A DNA stretch of 64,000 nucleotides, taken from NCBI RefSeq assembly GCF_017875235.1, contig NZ_JAGGMI010000004.1, forward strand, positions 62,001-126,000, read 5' to 3'. Below are positions 58,189 through 64,000 of this stretch, piece after piece; position 1 is the first letter of the stretch; every line of letters begins with the position of its first letter. The notes under the pieces are model-generated. The model searched no databases and had not been told where the DNA came from. It was given only the letters and a program-made list of their open reading frames with translations. A program made the translations under genes and the position numbers. The DNA comes from Asticcacaulis solisilvae. GTDB lineage: Bacteria; Pseudomonadota; Alphaproteobacteria; Caulobacterales; Caulobacteraceae.

Positions 58189-59877
58189 ATGCCGCTTGAC
58201 GCCGAAATAGATCCACAATCCCACCCGTTGTCCGGCATGCAGCAGATCCTGTATGTCGAGGACGACGCGGCATTGGCGCGTCTGTTGCAGAAACGCATGG
58301 ACCGCGCCGGCCTGGCCGTCGATACGGTCGAGACCGCCGAAAAGGCGCTGGACCTGATCATGCGCGACGGCAAGGCGTATGACCTGCTGCTGGTCGACTA
58401 CAACCTGCCGGGCATGAGCGGCCTTGAACTGCTGGAGCGGCTGGGCAAGGTGCCGGGCTCCCCGCCCGCCGTCATCCTGACCGTCGGCGGCGATGAGCGC
58501 ATCGCGCTTGAGGCCCTGCAGCGCGGCGCCGCCGACTATGCCGTCAAGGACGTCAACCAGACCTATCTTGACCTGCTGCCGGCCATCATGCAGGCCGCCT
58601 ACACCAAGGAACGCCTGCTGCGCGAGAATGCCCGCCAGCGCGAGGAGCTGATGTTGGCCAAGGAGCGCGCGGAACAGGCGAGCGAAGCCAAAAGCCGCTT
58701 CCTGGCGACCATGAGCCACGAAATCCGCACGCCGATGAACGTGGTCACAGGCCTGGCGACCGTTCTGGCCAAGTCGCCGCTCAATGACGACCAGAAGAAG
58801 ATCGTCGAAACGCTGCGCACCAATGCCGACCTGCTGCTGAAGCTGATCAACGACCTGCTCGACATCAGCCGCATCGAGGATGACCGGATCGCCCTGGAAA
58901 GCATCCGTTATGAGCCGGCGGAGATTCTCAAGGACATCCACCTGATGTTCGAGCCCGACGCCGGGCGTAAGAACCTGCGCCTTGTGCTCGATGACCGCAC
59001 CCACGGCGACGTGCTGATGGGCGACCGGACGCGTTTGCAGCAGGTCCTGATGAACCTCGTCAGCAACGCGCTGAAGTTCACCGATGAGGGCGAGATCGTC
59101 ATCACGGCCGAGACCCGCCCGGCCGGTGACGATTCGGTGACGCTCGACCTGTCGGTCCGCGATACCGGCATCGGCATCCCGGCGGAAAAGCTGCCGCTGA
59201 TCTTCGACAAGTTCACCCAGGCCGACGAGACCATCACGCGCCGCTTCGGCGGATCGGGCCTTGGCCTGTCGATCGCCCGCTCGCTGGTCGAGCTGATGGG
59301 CGGCGCCATCCGCGTCGAAAGCCAGCAGGGTAAGGGCTCTGTGTTCAAGGTGACGCTCAACCAGGACCGCGCCACCAGCGAGGAACCCGTCGCCGTCGCC
59401 CCGGCCGGCAATGTCCGTCCGATGTCGGCCAGCCTGACCGCGCTTTACAGCCAGCGCCGCGCCTTCAAGCCCATCACCGGCGAAAATGGCCGTCCCTGCG
59501 TGCTTATCGTCGAGGACTACGCGCCCAATATCATGGTGCTCAGCCTCATGCTGGAGGAGCTGGGCTACGACACGGTGTCGGCCATGTCGGGCACGGAGGC
59601 GATCGACATCATCAAGGCCGCCGGCGGCCCGCACTACGCCATCCTGATGGACGTGCAGATGCAGGGCATGGACGGGCTGGAGACCACGCGCTGGATCCGC
59701 GACCTCGAAGCCGCCAAGGAAGCAACCGGCCGGGGCTATCGCAACACCATTATCGGGGTGACGGCCCATGCCCTGGCCGGCGACCGCGAGCGCTGCCTGC
59801 AGGCAGGGATGGACGAATATATCTCCAAGCCCGTCCTGCCCGATATTCTGGCCCTGAAGCTCGGTCAGCTGCGTTAA
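58189..59877 (+). CDS. REC-HisKA-HATPase-REC hybrid histidine kinase
   Basis: A 562-residue cytoplasmic kinase: N-terminal receiver (about 20-140, Asp about 69 in LLLVDYNLPG), a short coiled coil (about 145-170), HisKA with TMSHEIRTPMN (His about 177), an ATPase domain with NLVSNALKF, DTGIGIP and GSGLGLSIARS, and a C-terminal receiver (about 440-560, ILMDVQMQGMDG, Asp about 488, ISKPV). The first receiver probably accepts phosphate from, or is tuned by, the upstream CHASE3 kinase. Third gene of the triad, its TAA is followed after five bases by a composite palindromic repeat. Confidence 0.94.
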   Translation: MPLDAEIDPQSHPLSGMQQILYVEDDAALARLLQKRMDRAGLAVDTVETAEKALDLIMRDGKAYDLLLVDYNLPGMSGLELLERLGKVPGSPPAVILTVGGDERIALEALQRGAADYAVKDVNQTYLDLLPAIMQAAYTKERLLRENARQREELMLAKERAEQASEAKSRFLATMSHEIRTPMNVVTGLATVLAKSPLNDDQKKIVETLRTNADLLLKLINDLLDISRIEDDRIALESIRYEPAEILKDIHLMFEPDAGRKNLRLVLDDRTHGDVLMGDRTRLQQVLMNLVSNALKFTDEGEIVITAETRPAGDDSVTLDLSVRDTGIGIPAEKLPLIFDKFTQADETITRRFGGSGLGLSIARSLVELMGGAIRVESQQGKGSVFKVTLNQDRATSEEPVAVAPAGNVRPMSASLTALYSQRRAFKPITGENGRPCVLIVEDYAPNIMVLSLMLEELGYDTVSAMSGTEAIDIIKAAGGPHYAILMDVQMQGMDGLETTRWIRDLEAAKEATGRGYRNTIIGVTAHALAGDRERCLQAGMDEYISKPVLPDILALKLGQLR

Positions 59878-59882
59878 ATTCC

Positions 59883-59932
59883 TAGAGCGATATGCCAAAA
59901 AGTGTGCAGCGGTTTTTGGCTAAATATCGCGA
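59883..59932 (+). repeat. type A intergenic palindrome
   Basis: TAGAGCGATATGCCAAAAAG opens the element and ATATCGCGAT closes it; GCCAAAAA pairs with TTTTTGGC inside. It is nearly identical to the minus-strand copy at 47240. A type B palindrome follows 12 bases later, the same composite order as at 54426-54529. Confidence 0.9.
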
Positions 59933-59944
59933 TAAAACAAAAAC

Positions 59945-59987
59945 CTAGAGCATGATAGCGGTTCGATTTAAACGCATCATGCTCTAG
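59945..59987. repeat. type B palindrome (CTAGAGCATGAT arms) supplying a stop codon
   Basis: Two perfect 12-base arms (59945-59956 and 59976-59987) enclose a 19-base loop. On the minus strand its TAG at 59986-59984 is the stop codon of the DUF6644-like gene, so the element doubles as the end of that gene and as a hairpin between convergent genes. Confidence 0.9.
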
Positions 59988-60460
59988 ACGAACCCGATCC
60001 AGCGGCCGGCGACCAGCACCGATAGCCAGAGCACAACGGACAGCGCCGCATGGACGCGCACAATCGTCCCAATCCGGCCGCCGCCGACGGCGACCCGGTA
60101 TTGCTTACCGAGATGCTGGGCGACGATATTGACGATAGCCAGCACCAGAAGCCCCGCCTTCCAGCGAAAGGCCGGATTGCCGAAATAGTCGCCCGGCTGG
60201 ACCGAAAACAGCCACAGGCCGGTCAGCACGGCCAGGCCTGCGCCGACGGCCGCGGCGCGCGACAGGAACGGCCCGATGACCCGCAACGGCACGGCGTTGA
60301 AAAAGCCCAGCAGCCTTAAATCGAGCGGCAGGATGGCGCCCAGCAACAGGCCGATCCCCAGGATGTGCGTGGCGTTGACGAACGGATAGGCCAGGCCGGA
60401 CGCACGCAGCCATCGCGCCCCCGGCCATCCGGCGATCAGTTCAACGATATCGCCGCTCAA
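59984..60460 (-). CDS. DUF6644/DUF2214-like small membrane protein
   Basis: A 158-residue inner-membrane protein with four predicted helices (about 26-46, 60-86, 96-116, 130-152) and short loops; a His in NATHILGIG and basic loop residues could bind heme or copper. The start is a TTG whose bases overlap the preceding TGA as TTGA, so it is coupled to the DUF6152 gene. The family has no known function; it often occurs with copper- or redox-related exported proteins. The stop codon is contributed by a repeat, so the C-terminus may have been reshaped. Confidence 0.8.
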   Translation of the reverse strand: MSGDIVELIAGWPGARWLRASGLAYPFVNATHILGIGLLLGAILPLDLRLLGFFNAVPLRVIGPFLSRAAAVGAGLAVLTGLWLFSVQPGDYFGNPAFRWKAGLLVLAIVNIVAQHLGKQYRVAVGGGRIGTIVRVHAALSVVLWLSVLVAGRWIGFV

Positions 60461-60846
60461 TGGGCCTGAATCCGCTCGGGATACATGTCGTAATTCTTGC
60501 CGGCCAGCGTGATGCGCACCGCCTTCATGTGCAGCTTCGCCTTATCCTTGTTACGGTTGCCGAGCACGGTGATGGCGTCGCCGGCCTTGGCCGTATCGCC
60601 GGTGAAACCGGAGCGCGCCGTCTGGTTCGGATTGCCGAGATCGATCTGCCAGGTCTTGCCATCGGCGGTCCTGACCTTGAGCGAAGGATGCGGCGGCGCC
60701 ATCGATATGGTCTCGATCGTGCCGTCTATCTGGCTCTGCTTCTCCTCGGCCCAGTCCCAGCCATGGTGCGCCATGGCGGAGGCGGCTGCGAGCAGCATCG
60801 TCGCGGTGAGTCCCGCGGTGAACAGGCGGCGATTGGCGATTGTCAT
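60457..60846 (-). CDS. exported DUF6152 protein
   Basis: A 129-residue periplasmic protein with a signal peptide (TAGLTATMLLAAASAMAHHG, cleavage near residue 26). The mature start HHGWDW is a His-rich amino end that could bind copper; the rest is a small beta-barrel like an OB fold (IDGTIETISMAPPHPSLKV, TVLGNRNKDKAKLHMKAV). DUF6152 proteins commonly sit next to DUF6644 membrane proteins, as here, implying a joint metal-handling or redox role. The gene overlaps its partner by four bases. Confidence 0.85.
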   Translation of the reverse strand: MTIANRRLFTAGLTATMLLAAASAMAHHGWDWAEEKQSQIDGTIETISMAPPHPSLKVRTADGKTWQIDLGNPNQTARSGFTGDTAKAGDAITVLGNRNKDKAKLHMKAVRITLAGKNYDMYPERIQAH

Positions 60847-61020
60847 GTGAAGTGCCTTTCGGGTTGAGGCCTCCCCGGCCGCATTGTCTCCGGACCAGGC
60901 GCTTTACGTCAACCGTTTAACGCGCTTTTTGATCCTGGCCATCGCTAACCCAACACCATCCTTATGCGGCCGGAGGTAGGCTCCGCTCCTGACGTTTCTG
61001 CACCGCTTTGGGAGCCTCTT

Positions 61021-61290
61021 ATGAAACATACCCTGCTTTACGGTTCGACCCGGGTTCTCAGCCTTCTGCCCTTCGCCCAGGCCCTGACCAAGACGCCGGC
61101 CTCTCCGACCCTGATGACGGCGGCCGCGCTGGTTAATACGCCCTTTGTCCGCCGCGTAGCGCCCGGCCTGAGTGCGGTCGCCACCGTCGGCCTGGCGGCC
61201 GTTGCCCTCGCCTCTTTTGTAAAAGGCTTGAAAAGCAAAAAGGCTGAAGGCAGGCGTGGCGACGACCTCGCGCGTTCCAGCGCCACCTGA
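61021..61290 (+). CDS. small membrane protein, unknown
   Basis: An 89-residue protein with a hydrophobic, alanine-rich helix near residues 53-70 (GLSAVATVGLAAVALASFV) and a basic C-terminal tail (KGLKSKKAEGRR). The ATG at 61021 has GGGAG 7 bases upstream; a frame beginning 19 codons earlier has none. The next gene starts on the base after its stop, pointing to coupled translation. No family is recognised. Confidence 0.7.
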   Translation: MKHTLLYGSTRVLSLLPFAQALTKTPASPTLMTAAALVNTPFVRRVAPGLSAVATVGLAAVALASFVKGLKSKKAEGRRGDDLARSSAT

Positions 61291-61635
61291 GTGGCGTCCC
61301 GCCCTGTAAGGCTGGGTGTTGCGGCCATAATGGCGGCAGGTCTGGCCTTGTTGTCCGCAATGATAGAGCGCCGTGGCCCAGACCACGGCGTTTATTGCGC
61401 TATCGGCAAGGTCAATGGCGTTGAGGTTTATTGCCCTGAACTCAAGTTGAATGGCGGCTGGCCCGCGCCGTTCCTGTATGACAATCCCGGCGTTTCTGTC
61501 GAATGGAAGCTGTCGATCGGTGAGGACGATTTTCGCGCAGGTCCATTCGTGGCCAATCTTACCTTCTACTTCCTGATGCTGCTGATGGTCGAAGCCGTCG
61601 CCACTGCCATTTTTCGTCGCCACCAAACCCAATAA
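61291..61635 (+). CDS. two-helix membrane protein, unknown
   Basis: A 114-residue protein starting with GTG on the base after the previous stop (TGAGTG). It has an N-terminal membrane helix (about 7-24) and a C-terminal one (about 87-107, FVANLTFYFLMLLMVEAVATAIF), leaving a periplasmic loop of about 60 residues with two cysteines (CAIGKVNGVEVYC) that may form a disulfide. An ATG at 61330 is an alternative start that would remove part of helix 1. No family is recognised; co-expression with the preceding small protein is likely. Confidence 0.7.
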   Translation: MASRPVRLGVAAIMAAGLALLSAMIERRGPDHGVYCAIGKVNGVEVYCPELKLNGGWPAPFLYDNPGVSVEWKLSIGEDDFRAGPFVANLTFYFLMLLMVEAVATAIFRRHQTQ

Positions 61636-61755
61636 TGTTAAGGCTTACGGGTCGCTTATGAGCCGTCCCGGCGAACGGCACTGAGCCTTTGCAACCTTTG
61701 ACCTATCGTTTTCTCAAAGCCTCAAGTGAGGGGTTTATTTTCGAGGACACGCCAC

Positions 61756-62379
61756 ATGGCCGACGATTTCAATTTCAAGGTCAAGCCGGACAGCGGATTG
61801 CATCAGCCGTCGCTGGCCACCGCGCAGAAACCCGTTGCCGACGCCGCTCCGGCCGCGGCGCAAACCGGCCTGGACACCAGCCAGATCGATGCGGTGCACA
61901 AGGTGTCGCGCGATCTGAAGCGCATCATGAACAGCACCAGCCGCCTCAAGCCCGAGGCCGCCGGCCATCTGGCGCAGGTCAGCAAGTGGGCGGACGACTA
62001 CCTGACCGGCCTCGACGCCGCGCGCAAGCTGTCGGAAAACGCCGGCGGCGCGCTCAGCGAGGCCCAGCGCGAACTGTCCCTGGCGCTCGATGAGTTCCTG
62101 CGCCTGGAAGGCGAAGGCGGCAACGTCGCCAGCCCGTCGCAGCAACGCTATACTGACGATCTCAGCCAGGCCCTGCGCCGCCTGAACACCCTTATCCCCG
62201 CCGCGCAGACGACCTTCAGCGCCACCACCGGCCCCAATGATCCGCCCAATCCCGAGATCGAACCCGGGGAACCGGCATCGCCGGAAATAAACCCCGTGCC
62301 GGCGCCGGAAGGCAATCCCGATGTCCTGCCGGATATTCCGCCCGTCGATCGCCCGGAAATCGGCCGACAGATTGGCTAA
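61756..62379 (+). CDS. hydrophilic helical protein, unknown
   Basis: A 207-residue soluble protein: a polar start, a helical core (about 35-145, with heptad-like spacing, possibly a coiled coil, e.g. ALSEAQRELSLALDEFLRLEG) and a proline- and glutamate-rich tail (about 155-207) of repeated P-E-I/P-D-I phrases. The ATG at 61756 has GAGGA about 8 bases upstream; an in-frame start 10 codons earlier is weaker. No family or catalytic motif is recognised. It precedes a 57-residue gene by 15 bases and probably shares its transcript. Confidence 0.72.
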   Translation: MADDFNFKVKPDSGLHQPSLATAQKPVADAAPAAAQTGLDTSQIDAVHKVSRDLKRIMNSTSRLKPEAAGHLAQVSKWADDYLTGLDAARKLSENAGGALSEAQRELSLALDEFLRLEGEGGNVASPSQQRYTDDLSQALRRLNTLIPAAQTTFSATTGPNDPPNPEIEPGEPASPEINPVPAPEGNPDVLPDIPPVDRPEIGRQIG

Positions 62380-62394
62380 AGTTCGGAGATTCTC

Positions 62395-62568
62395 ATGGCC
62401 TTTCCCAATCCCCGCCCTATTCCCGGTCACAAGCCTGATTATACCCATCAGGTCCGCTACGACGGCGAGTTCTACGAAGAAGAGCTGCCGCCGGAACTGT
62501 TCGACCCCCAGGAGGACGACGAGGAACTGGCGGTTTTTCACCACATTGCCGATCATATCGATGATTAA
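62395..62568 (+). CDS. small acidic protein, 57 aa, unknown
   Basis: ATG with CGGAGA 5 bases upstream, 57 codons, TAA. The product starts with proline-rich sequence and becomes strongly acidic (EEELPPELFDPQEDDEEL) with two terminal His-Asp phrases (HHIADHIDD). It has no membrane segment. It lies between the helical protein and the alanine-rich membrane protein with gaps of 15 and 20 bases, so these three genes look like one operon. No family is recognised. Confidence 0.7.
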   Translation: MAFPNPRPIPGHKPDYTHQVRYDGEFYEEELPPELFDPQEDDEELAVFHHIADHIDD

Positions 62569-62588
62569 TAGCGCGACAAAGAAAAAGC

Positions 62589-62936
62589 ATGAGCACCATC
62601 GCCCGCATCCTTGTTGTCATTATCATCCTCGTCGTCGTGATCATCGGCGCGTCGCTCTTCCTTAACCGAACGGATGGCCGCACAACGGGTGAAAAGGTCG
62701 GCGACGCCATCGATGCCGTCCCCGAGGTCGTTGAAAGCGCGGCAGCGGAATTGAGCGAATCGTCGCCACTGGCCAAGGCGGAAGATGCGCTGGAAAACGC
62801 CGGAGACGCGGCCGAGTCGGCCGTTTCAAAGGTCGGCGCGGAGGCCCGCGAAGCCGCTTCGGAGACTTCGGCCGATATCAAGGCGGCGCGTGACAAACAA
62901 AAGCAACAGGACAGAGCCGAAAAGCGTAACCCATAA
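62589..62936 (+). CDS. N-terminally anchored alanine-rich helical protein
   Basis: A 115-residue protein with one N-terminal membrane helix (about 5-25, almost all V and I) and a cytoplasmic or periplasmic tail rich in A, E, S and K that should form a single long helix (about 35-105). No family is recognised; the composition resembles DUF883- or CsbD-like stress proteins found elsewhere in this window. An intrinsic terminator-like hairpin follows about 50 bases downstream. Confidence 0.72.
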   Translation: MSTIARILVVIIILVVVIIGASLFLNRTDGRTTGEKVGDAIDAVPEVVESAAAELSESSPLAKAEDALENAGDAAESAVSKVGAEAREAASETSADIKAARDKQKQQDRAEKRNP

Positions 62937-62984
62937 GTGATCACACATTTGCCTTCGCGGCAGAACGCTTGTATGGGCAGGATT

Positions 62985-63022
62985 TCAGGGGAGTCGGGCA
63001 GCTCAGCCAGGCTCCCCTTTTC
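62985..63022 (+). terminator. intrinsic terminator-like hairpin
   Basis: GGGGAG (62988-62993) pairs with CTCCCC (63012-63017), followed by TTTT. It separates the small-protein operon from the sensorless kinase. Confidence 0.6.
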
Positions 63023-63070
63023 CCGTAAAGCCATTTGTTCGCACCCTATTTGTCTGATATGATTTTGCCC

Positions 63071-63817
63071 ATGACTCCCGATGATTTGTCGTCTCTGTCG
63101 CATGATGAAATGCGTGAGTACCTGCATCGGCAGATGCTTTCATCGGTATCGCACGACCTGAAGACGCCGCTGGCGACGATTATCGGTTCCCTCGAAGTCA
63201 TGACCATGCTGTATGACAAGCTGCCCGAGGAAAAGCGGCGGTCATTGATCAGTTCGGCGCTGACCGAAGCCTTCCGGCTTGACTACTTCATCACCAATAT
63301 TCTCGACATGGCCAAGTTCGAGGCCGCGGCGGTGAAACCGAGGTTCGAAGCCTGCCGCATGGGCCAGTTGGTCCAGGACAGCCTGTCGCGCCTGGGGCCG
63401 CTGAAGGCACGCGGCGAACTGGAAGTGCGGCAGGTCGGCGAACGCGACGAGATCTTTACCGATCCCATGCTGGGTAGCCGCGCCGTCGGCCTGGTACTGC
63501 ACAACGCCTTTAAACACGGCATACGCAAGTACGACACCGCGGAGCCCTATGTCGAAATCGAACATGGTGTGACGGGGGCGGAAGGCTTTGTCCGGATCCG
63601 CGACCATGGCGACGGTATTCCGCAGGACAAGCAGGCGCTGGTCTTCGACAAATACACGCGGCTGCAGCGGGCGGATCAGCAGAATGCCGGCACGGGGCTG
63701 GGGCTGACCATCTGCCGCCACATCATGAAGCTGCTTGATGGCCGGATCGAACTGGCCAACCACCCCGAAGGCGGGGCGGTGTTTACGTTGTTTTACAAGG
63801 ATCATCAGGCCGACTAG
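63071..63817 (+). CDS. sensorless soluble histidine kinase (KdpD-like transmitter)
   Basis: A 248-residue kinase that is almost only a transmitter: HisKA from about residue 17 with SVSHDLKTPLATIIGS (His about 28), and an ATPase domain with VLHNAFKHGI, IRDHGDGIPQDK and GTGLGLTICRHIMKLL. There is no membrane helix or input domain, and no receiver gene adjacent. The sequence wording is closest to the KdpD-type transmitter. The start is uncertain (63071 or an ATG at 63059), with no visible ribosome site. The TAG stop is provided by a lone arm of a type B repeat. Confidence 0.88.
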   Translation: MTPDDLSSLSHDEMREYLHRQMLSSVSHDLKTPLATIIGSLEVMTMLYDKLPEEKRRSLISSALTEAFRLDYFITNILDMAKFEAAAVKPRFEACRMGQLVQDSLSRLGPLKARGELEVRQVGERDEIFTDPMLGSRAVGLVLHNAFKHGIRKYDTAEPYVEIEHGVTGAEGFVRIRDHGDGIPQDKQALVFDKYTRLQRADQQNAGTGLGLTICRHIMKLLDGRIELANHPEGGAVFTLFYKDHQAD

Positions 63818-63828
63818 ATCGGTATGAT
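63815..63828 (+). repeat. lone type B repeat arm supplying a stop codon
   Basis: TAGATCGGTATGAT matches 14 bases of the arm at 54488-54501, but no inverted partner follows. Its TAG is the stop codon of the sensorless kinase. Confidence 0.75.
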
Positions 63829-63869
63829 TTTAAGTGGAGACGCTTCTTGGGCCCCAAATCTTCCCTGAT

Positions 63870-63916
63870 CCAATAAGAAAGCCTCGCCCCTAAAAAGGGC
63901 GAGGCTTTCTTATTGG
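63870..63916. terminator. 20-bp perfect hairpin terminator
   Basis: The arms 63870-63889 and 63897-63916 pair perfectly over 20 bases around a 7-base loop; the GC core is bordered by an A-rich left and T-rich right flank, so it can end transcription from both sides. It is the longest perfect stem in the window. Confidence 0.85.
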
Positions 63917-63924
63917 AAAAGGCT

Positions 63925-63945
63925 TGTGGGGTCTCAGACCCCACA
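63925..63945. repeat. short palindrome TGTGGGGTCT/AGACCCCACA
   Basis: Two perfect 10-base arms surround a single base. It lies just past the strong terminator near the right edge; whether it is an operator or a remnant of a repeat cannot be told here. The remaining bases to 64000 show no gene. Confidence 0.5.
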
Positions 63946-64000
63946 CCCATAAGTCATCATAACGGCGGATTCGCACTGCGACCCGTGATCAGCCTGTAGA

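Noticed and set aside
58105-59898. 597-codon minus-strand open frame
   Set aside because: It is antisense to the hybrid kinase with all its motifs; the reverse translation is low-complexity and has no domain.
59945-59987. Possible recombination or attachment site
   Set aside because: It is a member of a dispersed palindrome family with other copies, and no integrase or tRNA is nearby.

Overview
The window is a high-GC, gene-dense chromosomal segment from an alphaproteobacterium, most likely of the Caulobacterales (an Asticcacaulis- or Caulobacter-like organism). The grounds are the gene style (large hybrid kinases, TonB receptors, Tat-exported Gfo/Idh enzymes, many plant-glycan genes) and a direct-repeat GAAC-N7-GAAC SOS box, the alphaproteobacterial LexA format. 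Genus placement is inference. There is no rRNA, no tRNA that I could recognise, no CRISPR array, no phage genes and no insertion sequence.

Layout. 1-8.4 kb: a double hybrid histidine kinase divergent from a Fur-box-preceded heme-type TonB receptor, a DUF4198 protein and an EF-hand protein. 8.6-15.1 kb: sugar genes (two Tat-signal Gfo/Idh oxidoreductases, a cupin, a small membrane protein, a PA14-containing GH3 glycosidase); two TGGTC-N-GACCA operators bracket this block. 15.2-21.6 kb: an ABC exporter (permease, ATPase, HlyD adaptor) divergent from a Fis-type response regulator and its kinase. 21.6-26.7 kb: a LexA-box promoter in front of a four-cysteine small protein and a 1563-residue helicase-nuclease, the best candidate here for a defence or repair system. 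26.8-34 kb: a stress-flavoured block (disordered small proteins, DUF883-like, HAD phosphatase, CBS, phosphoribosyltransferase-erythromycin esterase fusion, hemerythrin, MscS, isochorismatase). 34-43.3 kb: a sugar or sugar-acid locus with a LacI regulator; matching palindromic operators lie before a secreted TIM-barrel isomerase and before the transporter operon (MFS, Gfo/Idh, isomerase, esterase, PQQ dehydrogenase). 43.3-45.9 kb: a Fur-box-preceded ApbE and flavodoxin reductase pair. 46-50.4 kb: Lrp regulator, membrane protein, PP2C-kinase fusion coupled to a monooxygenase-fold protein, and a dehydrogenase. 50.6-54.4 kb: a glycosyltransferase fused to a helical-barrel domain with a GH130 protein. 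54.7-64 kb: CsbD-like and DUF883-like stress proteins, a CHASE3 kinase / response regulator / hybrid kinase triad, a DUF6152-DUF6644 pair, several small unknown proteins and a sensorless kinase.

Two themes tie the segment together. First, carbon and iron acquisition under separate local operators (LacI-type, GntR-type, Fur-type). Second, stress and envelope signalling through many two-component proteins and small proteins. Intergenic space carries three families of palindromic repeats; in four cases the repeat itself supplies the TAG stop codon of the neighbouring gene.
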